Positions 26,054-34,642 of a stretch of 64,000 bases of DNA are shown here, piece after piece. Every line of letters starts with the position of its first letter. Position 1 is the first letter of the stretch. This stretch comes from Shewanella acanthi (GTDB lineage: Bacteria; Pseudomonadota; Gammaproteobacteria; Enterobacterales; Shewanellaceae): contig NZ_CP080413.1 of NCBI RefSeq assembly GCF_019457475.1, positions 682,001-746,000 of the forward strand, given 5' to 3'. The notes under the pieces are model-generated. The model did no database searches, had not been told where the DNA came from, and saw nothing but the letters and a program-made list of their open reading frames with translations. A program made the position numbers and the translations under genes.

Positions 26054-27607
26054 ATGAAAAAAACATTGCTAGCTACGGCTCTTATGGCATCAATGAGTAT
26101 CGCTCCCACTTTAAGGGCTGCAGAAACAGATAAACCGAATATATTGATTATCTTCCCTGATGATGTCGGTTGGACTAACGTCAGTGCATATGGACGAGGG
26201 GTTATTGGTTATCAGACTCCAAATATCGACCGGCTGGCTAAAGAAGGTATTATGTTTACAGAGCATTACGCTCAGCCTTCAAGTACTGCTGGTCGAGCCG
26301 CTCTAATTACTGGTCAATATCCTATCCGCAGCGGTATGACTACCGTTGGACGACCAGGTGCAAAACTAGGACTCAATGAGAAGACGCCAACGTTAGCTGA
26401 AGCACTTAAAGAGTTGGGGTATCGCAGTGGTCAGTTTGGTAAAAACCACCTTGGCGATCGTAATGAGCATTTACCAACAGTGCATGGCTTCGATGAGTTC
26501 TTTGGTAATCTCTACCATTTAAATACTGAAGAAGAACCTGAGCAATATGATTATCCCAAAGATCCTGAGTTTAAGGAAAAGTTTGGTACCCGTGGGGTAT
26601 TACATTGTTATGCTACCGATAAGGTCGATAAAACCGAGGATCCGCGCTTTGGCGTAGTGGGTAAACAAAAGTGCGAAGATACAGGCCCTCTGACAACCAA
26701 ACGTATGGAAACCGTTGATGATGAATTTATCGCAGCGGCACAAAATTTCATGCAACAAAGCAAAGAAAGTAATAAGCCATTTTTTGTTTGGTTAAATACA
26801 AGTCGTATGCATATGTTTACCCACCTTCGAGAATCGCGACGTTACTTAGCCGCCGACACAAATACCGAGCATGATGCATACGGTAGCGGGATGATGGAAC
26901 ATGACATGCAAGTTGGTGAGTTACTGGACGCCATGAAGAAGATGGGAGTACTTGATAACACGATCATTGTTTACTCTACTGACAATGGCCCTGAACACAG
27001 CGCTAAAACACATGGAGGTACAACGCCATTCCGTGGTGAGAAAATGACCACGTATGAGGGTGGGGTTCGAGTTCCTATGATTGTCCGCTGGCCGGGCCAT
27101 ATTCCTGCTGGTGAAATTAGAACTGGCATTCAATCGCATATGGATATTTTTACTACCTTAGCCGCAGCAGCAGGCGCGCCTGATGTACGTGAAAAAATGC
27201 TAAAACAGCGAAAACAATATATTGATGGTGTAAATAATCTGGATTATTGGGCTGGTAAAACAAAAGAGAGCGCTCGAGATAGTTATATCTATTATTACGA
27301 ATCCAGCATTAAAGCCATACGCTACAAACAATGGAAGCTGAACTTTGAAACCAGTGAAAACTATTATGAACCATATGTAAAACAAAAATTCCCAGTGATA
27401 TTCAATTTACATATGGATCCATACGAATCTTTCTATTCAACGCTCGATCGTTCACAAGCTCTACAGCGCAAACAGTGGTTAAACGAACCTGTGCAAGAGC
27501 TATTAATGGAGCATATCAAGACATTACAGGAATATCCTCCAGTGCAGAAGGCTGATACTCACGACTTTAGTGAGTTGATTAATGAGCTACAAAAGGGAAG
27601 AGAATAA
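26054..27607 (+). CDS. Exported sulfatase (arylsulfatase family), serine-type
   Basis: 517 aa with signal peptide ending near LRAAE. The metal site begins IIFPDDVGW (Asp35, Asp36). The active-site block reads PSSTAGRAALITGQYP, so the residue matured to formylglycine is Ser77, and the usual proline of C/S-x-P-x-R is alanine (STAGR). Other family pieces are GKNHLGD, YSTDNGPEHS and GGVRVPMIVRWPG. Serine-type sulfatases depend on an anaerobic sulfatase-maturating radical SAM enzyme, which is not in this window. It sits alone beside an IS relic and may have been acquired. Substrate is unknown. Confidence 0.88.
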   Translation: MKKTLLATALMASMSIAPTLRAAETDKPNILIIFPDDVGWTNVSAYGRGVIGYQTPNIDRLAKEGIMFTEHYAQPSSTAGRAALITGQYPIRSGMTTVGRPGAKLGLNEKTPTLAEALKELGYRSGQFGKNHLGDRNEHLPTVHGFDEFFGNLYHLNTEEEPEQYDYPKDPEFKEKFGTRGVLHCYATDKVDKTEDPRFGVVGKQKCEDTGPLTTKRMETVDDEFIAAAQNFMQQSKESNKPFFVWLNTSRMHMFTHLRESRRYLAADTNTEHDAYGSGMMEHDMQVGELLDAMKKMGVLDNTIIVYSTDNGPEHSAKTHGGTTPFRGEKMTTYEGGVRVPMIVRWPGHIPAGEIRTGIQSHMDIFTTLAAAAGAPDVREKMLKQRKQYIDGVNNLDYWAGKTKESARDSYIYYYESSIKAIRYKQWKLNFETSENYYEPYVKQKFPVIFNLHMDPYESFYSTLDRSQALQRKQWLNEPVQELLMEHIKTLQEYPPVQKADTHDFSELINELQKGRE

Positions 27608-27618
27608 CATAATAGTTG

Positions 27619-27653
27619 GGAGCCTATTCAAGCATGACTAGGCTCCTATTTTT
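27619..27653 (+). terminator. Terminator after sulfatase
   Basis: GGAGCCTA (27619-27626) pairs with TAGGCTCC (27639-27646), then TATTTTT. Confidence 0.75.
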
Positions 27654-27860
27654 AGGCAGATAAGTAGTTAATGACCTTAATAACTGAGATCTCAGTCATT
27701 TGGGGCTCAAATATAACCAAGATCACTAGCATATCGATGGCGATTCAAACCCATCAACTGTTTAAGCTGTTCGATAAGCCATGTTGTAACTGTTACTCTT
27801 CATTTTAATGACTAAAATCGACAGTAAATAACATATTGAACAGTTCTCTGATGGGGGATT

Positions 27861-27884
27861 TTCAACCTGAATTTTAAGGTTGAA
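27861..27884. promoter_or_regulatory. Dyad upstream of hmp
   Basis: TTCAACCT (27861-27868) and AGGTTGAA (27877-27884) are perfect inverted repeats with an 8-bp AT-rich centre, 175 bp before the hmp start. It may be an operator for a nitrosative-stress regulator, but the sequence does not match an NsrR or NorR site that I know. The remaining 27654-28058 region holds no gene I can support. Confidence 0.35.
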
Positions 27885-28058
27885 CTCACCTTGCTATAAC
27901 AATCATTTCTATATATATCAAGTAATTGGTTATAGGTTAGACATTGGGCAACCCATTCTAATGGGCGTGAAAGCAAACCGCCAGTTATACAGCACTCGAT
28001 TAACTGTCTATGCTTCACAATGCCATGATGACACGCTTATTTTCAGGAGTTGAAATTG

Positions 28059-29240
28059 ATGAATGAACAGCAAAAAGATCTTGTTCGCGCCACGATACCC
28101 GTCCTACAAAGCAGTGGGGTGGCGTTAACCACACATTTCTATCAACGCATGCTTAACCATAATCCTGAGCTTAAGCATATTTTTAATCAGGGGCATCAGG
28201 GGGCAGGACAGCAACAGCAGGCCCTTGCAGGGGCTGTTTTGGCCTATGCATCGCATATTGACGATCCTTCTGTATTGCTCCCTGTCGTAGAGCGAATCGC
28301 GCACAAGCACGTGAGCTTGGGGATCCGCGCTGAGCATTATGCGATTGTGGGCAAACACTTACTGGCCAGTATTCAAGAGGTGCTTGGCGATGCGGCAACT
28401 CCTGAGCTCATCGATGCTTGGGCTGCAGCCTATGGAAAGTTAGCAGAGTTATTTATTGATTTAGAAAGTTCGTTTTACCAACAAAGTGTGGATGCAGCAG
28501 GTGGTTGGAGTGGTTGGAGGCCGTTTCGTATCGTTCGAAAACAGGCTGAAAGTGCCGAGATTACCTCCTTCTATATGCAGCCTATTGATGGTGGTAGCCT
28601 TCCTGATTATCAACCTGGACAATACATTAGCCTGCGTGTCTATGTCGAAGAACTTGGGATATATCAACCTCGCCAATATAGTTTGTCCGATATGGCGGGT
28701 GCGAATCAATTTCGGATTTCGGTGAAGCGTCAAGGCGCTAGTGAAACAACGCCAGAGGGCAAGGTCTCAAACCTATTGCACGCTAATTATGATGTTGGTC
28801 AATTAGTGGAATTATCTGCCCCTGGTGGGGAGTTCTACCTACAGCAGTCTAACCGACCTGTTGTATTGCTCAGTGGTGGTGTGGGGATAACGCCGATGAT
28901 TGCCATTGGCAAAACCTTGCACCAGCAGGGGCAGCGTGAAATCCACTTTGTGCACTCAGCCAGAAATAGCCAAGTGCATGCCTTTAAGTCCGTGAGCGAT
29001 GCTTTTGCTGAAAAAGGCGCCAAAGTGCATTATTTTTATGACAAGCCGCAGGCAGATGAAGCGTATGCGCGAACAGCACCTTTTGCCATTGCCGATGTTC
29101 TCCCTTCGGCGCCGCTCGAAGCTGAGTACTATCTCTGTGGCCCTCTGCCATTTATGCGTCATTACATTTCCGAGTTAAAAGCCCATGGTGTGCCTGAGAC
29201 GCAAATCTATGCTGAAGCTTTTGGTGCCGGCGGAGTGTGA
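28059..29240 (+). CDS. hmp: Flavohemoprotein (nitric oxide dioxygenase)
   Basis: 393 aa from ATG 28059, which has AGGAG nine bases upstream; a TTG at 28050 is in frame but less likely. A globin domain (1-140) carries the proximal His in IAHKHVSLGI. The FAD-binding domain has PRQYSLSD, and the NAD(P)H domain has LLSGGVGITPM and YLCGPLPFM. The enzyme oxidises NO to nitrate with O2 and protects against nitrosative stress. Confidence 0.94.
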   Translation: MNEQQKDLVRATIPVLQSSGVALTTHFYQRMLNHNPELKHIFNQGHQGAGQQQQALAGAVLAYASHIDDPSVLLPVVERIAHKHVSLGIRAEHYAIVGKHLLASIQEVLGDAATPELIDAWAAAYGKLAELFIDLESSFYQQSVDAAGGWSGWRPFRIVRKQAESAEITSFYMQPIDGGSLPDYQPGQYISLRVYVEELGIYQPRQYSLSDMAGANQFRISVKRQGASETTPEGKVSNLLHANYDVGQLVELSAPGGEFYLQQSNRPVVLLSGGVGITPMIAIGKTLHQQGQREIHFVHSARNSQVHAFKSVSDAFAEKGAKVHYFYDKPQADEAYARTAPFAIADVLPSAPLEAEYYLCGPLPFMRHYISELKAHGVPETQIYAEAFGAGGV

Positions 29241-29286
29241 AATAGGGCTTTATGCCCTATAGGCGAATAGCGCTTATATCTTCCCA

Positions 29287-29308
29287 AAAGTCACCCTAGG
29301 GTGACTTT
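29287..29308. terminator. Palindromic bidirectional terminator between hmp and GGDEF gene
   Basis: Perfect palindrome: AAAGTCACCC at 29287-29296 mirrored by GGGTGACTTT at 29299-29308. It lies between convergent genes. The T tracts are short on both sides, so strength is uncertain. Confidence 0.6.
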
Positions 29309-29316
29309 AATTGTGC

Positions 29317-31086
29317 TTACAGAGTTGTACTTTGGGCAATGCTTTTTAGTTTTTGATAATAGTTTTCTGCCAATTTTGCTAAGTTAGGTTTATTTTCCAA
29401 CGTTGTTGCTAGGGAGTCCTGTTGCTCAATGGCATCGGATTTTCTTCTTGATGGAATGGTAGAATCCTCAGTAATTTCGGCTAATTGCTCGCCTGCTGTT
29501 TTGCTTTCGGGCTCAGGGTTAACTTTTGCTGACTCTGATAACAACCATGCTAATTCTGGGTCTATTGTGATCTGAGCACGGCCGTTGTGTTTACTTTGGT
29601 ATAGCAATTGATCAACGCGTTTGTGGGCAGCATCGAAGGTTTCATGTTCTGCGTACCAAATTGTTAGTCCGCCCGATAGCGAGATTGCTTCTTGGTTAAA
29701 GCTCATCATGCGTTTCTTTACTGAGGCAATAAAAGCTGCGAGGTCAACATTGCACTCAATATTAAACAATAGTAAGAACTCTTCTCCGCCTACTCTTAAT
29801 ACCGTATCCTGTTCACGACTAAAGTTTTTTCTAAGAAAGTCAGCGGTATGTACCAATAGTGTATCGCCAAAGTCGTGACCATAGGTGTCATTAAATTGCT
29901 TAAACTTATCTAAATCGACCAGTACCATAAGTACTTTACTTTCTGAGTGTTGATATTCCTTTATCAAGGATTTCAATGCAGTACGATTATGCAAGCCTGT
30001 CAGTGCATCCCGAGTATGGTTATTTTTGTAATAGGTGATCACATCGAATATTTTTTTGTCATTTAGCGCCACCCGAGTGTGGGTCGGCTTGCGGTAGTAT
30101 TCAATCTCAATTAGACGATAGTACTCGCAAAAGTCATCGCCCCGGATTTGTATAAAACGGGTATTTTCATCGTAATGATCCATCTCAACACCAAAGGCGC
30201 TGTAGTAGGTCAGTTGAAGTCCACGTAAATTTTCTCTCTCCGAGCAATACATAATAGTGGCTTGTGTTTTATCGATTTCAAAAAGAATAAAGCCTTTGTT
30301 TTTTATTAGATTATTAAACTCCATCCTCGCTCGGATACGGTAGATACTGATTATTTGCAGCTTCCAGACAACAAACACCAACAAGTTAAATAGGATGAAT
30401 ATAATCAATAACTTCCAAGGGGAAAGCTCATATTCTGCGTTTTTTATTGCATTGGCATAAGCTTTAAAATCCATGACTTCGTTCATGGTAAAGTCGAGGT
30501 TAAATGGATTGGCAAACCCACTTGGCAAATTGAAGTGCGGTAAAATACTGTTATCTACATATATCACTCGTTTAATGCCGACATTGACGAAGGACAGTTC
30601 AAATGTTTTGAGTGTAAAGGGGGTGTAAAGCGTATCATCCTTGTAATGTAAGGGGAAATTATTGCTTGTCATTAAGGAATCGCCATAACTTGACTGTGCA
30701 TCGGCCTCACTAAAACCCATATAAGTGTTTTCCATCGCGCCGGTGAGGCGAATGTTTTGCAGCGCAGTTAAATAGCTACAAATTCTTGCCGAGAGCTCAG
30801 TTTGCTCATCCCTGATATGGTTAGTGATTTTATCACCACGTAAACGAAGCCCGTTTTGAAATAGGGTGCAGCCACCAACAATGTCTTTGTTTGCAACAAG
30901 CTTGATATCGTCACGGAAGAACACTGTATCTAGGGATTCAATTGCGCGAATACGACTATTAATCATCTGATAAGCATCTTCTTTCTTGTATTGGTCGTAA
31001 AAGTAGAAGGCACCGCTATACATCAAGGTAAAGGCAATGGCGAGAATGATTGGGATTATATATTTCGCGAGGATAATTTTTCTCAT
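29317..31086 (-). CDS. Membrane-bound diguanylate cyclase (GGDEF)
   Basis: 589 aa. Transmembrane helices at about 8-27 and 225-243 enclose a periplasmic sensor of about 200 residues with CSS-like cysteines (Cys73, Cys103). A linker follows, then the GGDEF domain from about 355. The active site is RVGGEEF (433-437), and an RxxD product-inhibition site (REQD, 424-427) sits at the canonical distance. It should make c-di-GMP from two GTP. The C-terminal 90 residues are a hydrophilic tail of unknown role. It follows the EAL gene by 40 bp in the same direction. Confidence 0.88.
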   Translation of the reverse strand: MRKIILAKYIIPIILAIAFTLMYSGAFYFYDQYKKEDAYQMINSRIRAIESLDTVFFRDDIKLVANKDIVGGCTLFQNGLRLRGDKITNHIRDEQTELSARICSYLTALQNIRLTGAMENTYMGFSEADAQSSYGDSLMTSNNFPLHYKDDTLYTPFTLKTFELSFVNVGIKRVIYVDNSILPHFNLPSGFANPFNLDFTMNEVMDFKAYANAIKNAEYELSPWKLLIIFILFNLLVFVVWKLQIISIYRIRARMEFNNLIKNKGFILFEIDKTQATIMYCSERENLRGLQLTYYSAFGVEMDHYDENTRFIQIRGDDFCEYYRLIEIEYYRKPTHTRVALNDKKIFDVITYYKNNHTRDALTGLHNRTALKSLIKEYQHSESKVLMVLVDLDKFKQFNDTYGHDFGDTLLVHTADFLRKNFSREQDTVLRVGGEEFLLLFNIECNVDLAAFIASVKKRMMSFNQEAISLSGGLTIWYAEHETFDAAHKRVDQLLYQSKHNGRAQITIDPELAWLLSESAKVNPEPESKTAGEQLAEITEDSTIPSRRKSDAIEQQDSLATTLENKPNLAKLAENYYQKLKSIAQSTTL

Positions 31087-31126
31087 TAGCTACACCAATA
31101 ATTAATAAGTATATATTTTTAATTTT

Positions 31127-31870
31127 TTACTTGTTTATTCCTGCGTTGGTATTACAAGCGTTTGAATGTGAAAATGGTTCTGGTATATGAAGTAAATATC
31201 CTTGAAACGATAATTTAGAACGGTCTAATTTTCCTGCAAGCAGTTGCTCTAGTTGTGGTTTCTCCTCAATACTTTCTACGACAATTTCTTTTTGATTGAG
31301 CTGATTGTTTGAAATCAGTTCATTTTCTAGCTGGCTAAGCAGCTCAGCTTTAGGGCTAATGACCTTAATAATGTCAAAGAACTCTAATCTAAAAGGTAAG
31401 CCGTGGGGCTGGAGGTCATAATCATCAAGTGCGAGGGTAATATTGGCGGCTTTGAGGGTTTTTAAACCTTGCTCTAGTCGTTGACATTTGTCGCAGGTCA
31501 GTCGCTCGGTGACTTCTATCACTAGCTCACAATGATGATTTCTTAAGGTGCTATTGAGGCGGATTAATTGTGCAATACTCCACTGATCGCAAAGCGTTTG
31601 CTGCTCAATATTGATAAATACTCGGTCTAATTTAGCTTCGATAGCTCTCTGTCTCGCCGCAATAACTAACTGTTCAATATAGGCGGGGTGGGAGAAAAAA
31701 AGCTGGCAATATTTAAGAATCCCATCCGCCGGAAAGGCGCCTGCATTGAAGAGGATCTCTTCAGCCACATTCTCCAGTTTTGCATTATATATTTTTTGTG
31801 ATTTAAAGCTGACGGTATCTTTACTTAGTTCAAAATCTTGCCAATTTTTTATCACATAACAGTTATTCAT
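31127..31870 (-). CDS. Stand-alone EAL-domain protein, atypical
   Basis: 247 aa, a bare EAL domain without signal or sensor. Most catalytic positions are retained: Glu38 (EIL in place of EAL), Asn87, Glu119 (EVTER), Asp149-Asp150 (LDDYD), Lys169, Glu199/Glu202 (VVESIE) and Gln223 (FQGY). The arginine of ExLxR is Asn42 and the Asp of the KxD motif is lost. It may be a weak c-di-GMP phosphodiesterase or a c-di-GMP-binding regulator. It is the first gene of a probable operon with the diguanylate cyclase. Confidence 0.8.
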   Translation of the reverse strand: MNNCYVIKNWQDFELSKDTVSFKSQKIYNAKLENVAEEILFNAGAFPADGILKYCQLFFSHPAYIEQLVIAARQRAIEAKLDRVFINIEQQTLCDQWSIAQLIRLNSTLRNHHCELVIEVTERLTCDKCQRLEQGLKTLKAANITLALDDYDLQPHGLPFRLEFFDIIKVISPKAELLSQLENELISNNQLNQKEIVVESIEEKPQLEQLLAGKLDRSKLSFQGYLLHIPEPFSHSNACNTNAGINK

Positions 31871-32349
31871 TAGCGCTTACCTTGAGGTCAAATCATTTTG
31901 CTCAATTTATTTTTGAGTCAGATTAAATGAAGCATGATTTTTGTTTGCTTTGTCGAGTTTTGTTCGACACTCTCAAAGCTAAAATCAATAACTTAACCAT
32001 ATTAATAGTCGAGGCTATAATGAGGTGGATTTGTTATAATGACTTTTGTATCTTCTGCCGTGTAGGTAAGTGTTTTAGCTTTTTAAACATTATTTAGACT
32101 GAATATTTCCTAGCCAAAAGGTTTGTTTTGGGAAGGTTGATAAATTTCAAATTCTAATTTAGAGCAAATCTTGTTCGTTATAATTTTACGTGAATAAGAA
32201 TTTACAAACATGGCAATCTGTTATTTTATTAATTTAGTGATGCCTATAATGATGCGATCTAAGTATGATATTTTCTTATTGTGTCGTCTTTATCACGAAT
32301 ATGGTTAATGATTAAAGGGGCATTAAGGGCGCGATAAGGAGTTTGGTAG
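31871..32349. promoter_or_regulatory. Divergent control region of EAL-GGDEF operon and HTH gene
   Basis: 479 bp, AT-rich. The dyad TGTCGA (31951-31956), 7-bp spacer, TCGACA (31964-31969) lies about 85 bp upstream of the EAL start and is a candidate operator. The adjacent HTH protein is the obvious candidate to bind it. No small gene was found. Confidence 0.4.
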
Positions 32350-33282
32350 ATGTTTTCGGTTTTGATTAAAGGTTTTAGGGAGGCGCACGCTTTAAGCCAA
32401 GAGGATTTAGCGCAGATTTTGCTTAGTTTTAGCGGAAGAGAGTCAATCGATATCACGACTATTAGTCGTTGGGAGCGAGGTATCAGTGCTCCCTCTATCG
32501 CCAATCAAATCTACATTCTCAGAAAATTAGGGATAAAATTTACCCTCGATGCAGTTTTGCCATCGATTTCATCCGAGTCGATTATAGCGCCGTTAAAGCA
32601 TCGCTATAGTCGTATCCCAGCCTATGCGGATAAACCTTATCGGAATGAGCTACCGAGCTTTACCTTTAGTATATCTGACCAACTTGAAAATTTTTTGAAT
32701 GATAACCAACTGATTAATTTTAATAAAAATATGTATTCAACAGATGTTGAAGCTAATGTTGGAAAGATTAATTTATCCGCCATTGAGTTCGATTCTGTGC
32801 GTATTTATCGATTTTTCCGCGAACAAAATCTAGTGGGTCATCTCGCCTATGCTGTAGCGAATACCAACGAAGTCATTAAGTTATTTGAAGGCATCTATCA
32901 AACGGAGTTTAAGGAAGCATTTGAGTCTGAATTGGAGGGTAAGGTATTGGTTGTCTTTAGTTCCTATGCCAGCGATCTTGCCTTGTATATTTATCTAGCG
33001 AAACTTGTGACATCCTTACTCAGTGAACAGCAGAAAATCGATTGGTATCTTGGCTATTCTTTTATTAATGAGGATTGGCAGGTACATAAACGTCTCGGAG
33101 GCAAAATTATTTACCGTGGTGAGCCTCTCAACGAGGGAGGTGTCAAAATCGGTAAGACAAGGGTAAAATTTGTTATTTGCGCAACGTCTGTACCGACTTT
33201 GCTTGCAAATCCTGTGGCTTTACTGAGCGAGCTTGAATTAGAAAAAGACTATGCTCACTCAATCAGCCCAATTAATGATTAG
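32350..33282 (+). CDS. XRE-type helix-turn-helix protein with unknown C-terminal domain
   Basis: 310 aa. The first 65 residues form an HTH_3 domain: ALSQEDLAQIL and ITTISRWERGISAPSI. The remaining 240 residues, with KVLVVFSSYASDLALYIYLAK and WYLGYSFINEDWQVHKRLGG, look like a globular alpha/beta domain that I do not recognise; it may bind a ligand. It diverges from an EAL-GGDEF pair, which it may regulate. Its last 4 bases overlap the end of queG on the other strand. Confidence 0.7.
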   Translation: MFSVLIKGFREAHALSQEDLAQILLSFSGRESIDITTISRWERGISAPSIANQIYILRKLGIKFTLDAVLPSISSESIIAPLKHRYSRIPAYADKPYRNELPSFTFSISDQLENFLNDNQLINFNKNMYSTDVEANVGKINLSAIEFDSVRIYRFFREQNLVGHLAYAVANTNEVIKLFEGIYQTEFKEAFESELEGKVLVVFSSYASDLALYIYLAKLVTSLLSEQQKIDWYLGYSFINEDWQVHKRLGGKIIYRGEPLNEGGVKIGKTRVKFVICATSVPTLLANPVALLSELELEKDYAHSISPIND

Positions 33283-34460
33283 GCATCCCTTGGCAGTCCT
33301 TTTTGGATGACGCGGATAAGGCGTTGGGTTTTACGATTCGTTTCAAGGGCCAAAGCTTGTCGTTGCTGTGTCAAAGCCCAGTCTATATGTTCAATCACTA
33401 AATCTGTTATCCCAGTTTGGGTACGTTTGGCCTCTAAAGCTTCCATGATTTTTAACGAAGTAGGGGCGTTGCCTAGTGCAATAGCGATGTTTCTAAGCCA
33501 GCGTTCATGCCCAATTCGGCGAATAGCACTTCCTTCGGTTTGCGTTAAAAATTCTGCTTCGCTCCAAGCAAATAGGGCCAAGAGTTCTGGCTGTTTTAAC
33601 TTAGCTCGAATATGAAAGTCACTCTCATGGGTGAGTGGGGATTCCCGATTAATGGGACACACTAATTGGCAGTCATCACAGCCATAGATACGATTGCCCA
33701 TTAGTGGGCGTAGTTCTTCAGGAATACTGCCTTGATGCTCAATGGTTAAATAGGAAATGCAGCGTCTGCTATCGACAATATAGGGCTCAACGATAGCCCC
33801 GGTTGGGCAACTCGTGATACAGGCGACACAGGTATTGCAGTCTTCTTTAATGGGCGCATCTATGGGTAGCGGGAGGTTTATGAGCAGCTCCCCGAGGAAA
33901 AACCAACTGCCTGCATTGTGATTAAGAAGCAGCGAGTGTTTGCCCGTCCAACCTATTCCTGCTTTTTGGGCTAAAGGGCGCTCTAATACGGGGGCAGAAT
34001 CAACAAAGGGTCTAAAGTCGGTGCTATTGAACCCTTGTTTTTGCAGTGTTTCAGTAATCTTATCGCCAAGCTTTTTAAGCCTAGCGCGAATTAACTTGTG
34101 GTAATCGCGCCCGCCCGCATAGCGGGAAATATAGGCAAGGTTAGGATCGGCAAGGTTTGTGGCAAAGCCAGCTTCTGGCGGTAGATAATCCATTCGAGCG
34201 CTAATCACCCTAAGCGTTCCTGGATGTAACTCAGCGGGACGTGCTCGCATCATCCCATGGCTCGCCATATAGGCCATTTCACCGTGAAACCCCTTATCTA
34301 ACCAGGCTTGTAATCTTGGCTCTTCCGCCGTTAAGTCGATATCACTGATACCAATTTGGGCGAATCCGAGTTCTTTTCCCCAGGTTTTGATTTGCGAGGC
34401 GAGCTGATTGAGAACGGTGGTTTCTGGGTAATGGGGTTCAGGATTCATTGTATTTGACAT
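33279..34460 (-). CDS. queG: Epoxyqueuosine reductase QueG
   Basis: 393 aa. It reduces epoxyqueuosine to queuosine in tRNA, the last step of Q synthesis, using cobalamin and two 4Fe-4S clusters. The clusters are supplied by Cys208, Cys211, Cys214 and Cys218 and by a second set including Cys261, Cys264 and Cys268 (CDDCQLVCP). Asp154 in FVDSAPVLER is the expected catalytic acid. The first residues before LASQIKTWG are poorly conserved, so the start may be internal. It lies downstream of the TPR-GGDEF gene on the same strand. Confidence 0.93.
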   Translation of the reverse strand: MSNTMNPEPHYPETTVLNQLASQIKTWGKELGFAQIGISDIDLTAEEPRLQAWLDKGFHGEMAYMASHGMMRARPAELHPGTLRVISARMDYLPPEAGFATNLADPNLAYISRYAGGRDYHKLIRARLKKLGDKITETLQKQGFNSTDFRPFVDSAPVLERPLAQKAGIGWTGKHSLLLNHNAGSWFFLGELLINLPLPIDAPIKEDCNTCVACITSCPTGAIVEPYIVDSRRCISYLTIEHQGSIPEELRPLMGNRIYGCDDCQLVCPINRESPLTHESDFHIRAKLKQPELLALFAWSEAEFLTQTEGSAIRRIGHERWLRNIAIALGNAPTSLKIMEALEAKRTQTGITDLVIEHIDWALTQQRQALALETNRKTQRLIRVIQKGLPRDA

Positions 34461-34642
34461 GGGGCAAGCAGGGGATGACGTTTAACTATCTGCCTATGAT
34501 AGCAGCTTTGGGTCGAGTTGAGGTTTTTACTCAAATAATCGAATCGATAACTCTGTCGGCGAGTCGCACCGCTTTAAGCTTTTGCACGATATCAAAGAGT
34601 TCCAGACTTTTAGTCAATAACTCTGGCCGTTAACATGGTAAC

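Noticed and set aside
27812..28018. 68-codon minus-strand frame upstream of hmp
   Set aside because: No ribosome binding site or family, and it covers the palindrome and likely promoter of hmp.
34531..34617. 28-codon minus-strand frame between queG and the TPR-GGDEF gene, with gene-like amino-acid use
   Set aside because: Only a TTG start is available and it is too short to support without conservation data.
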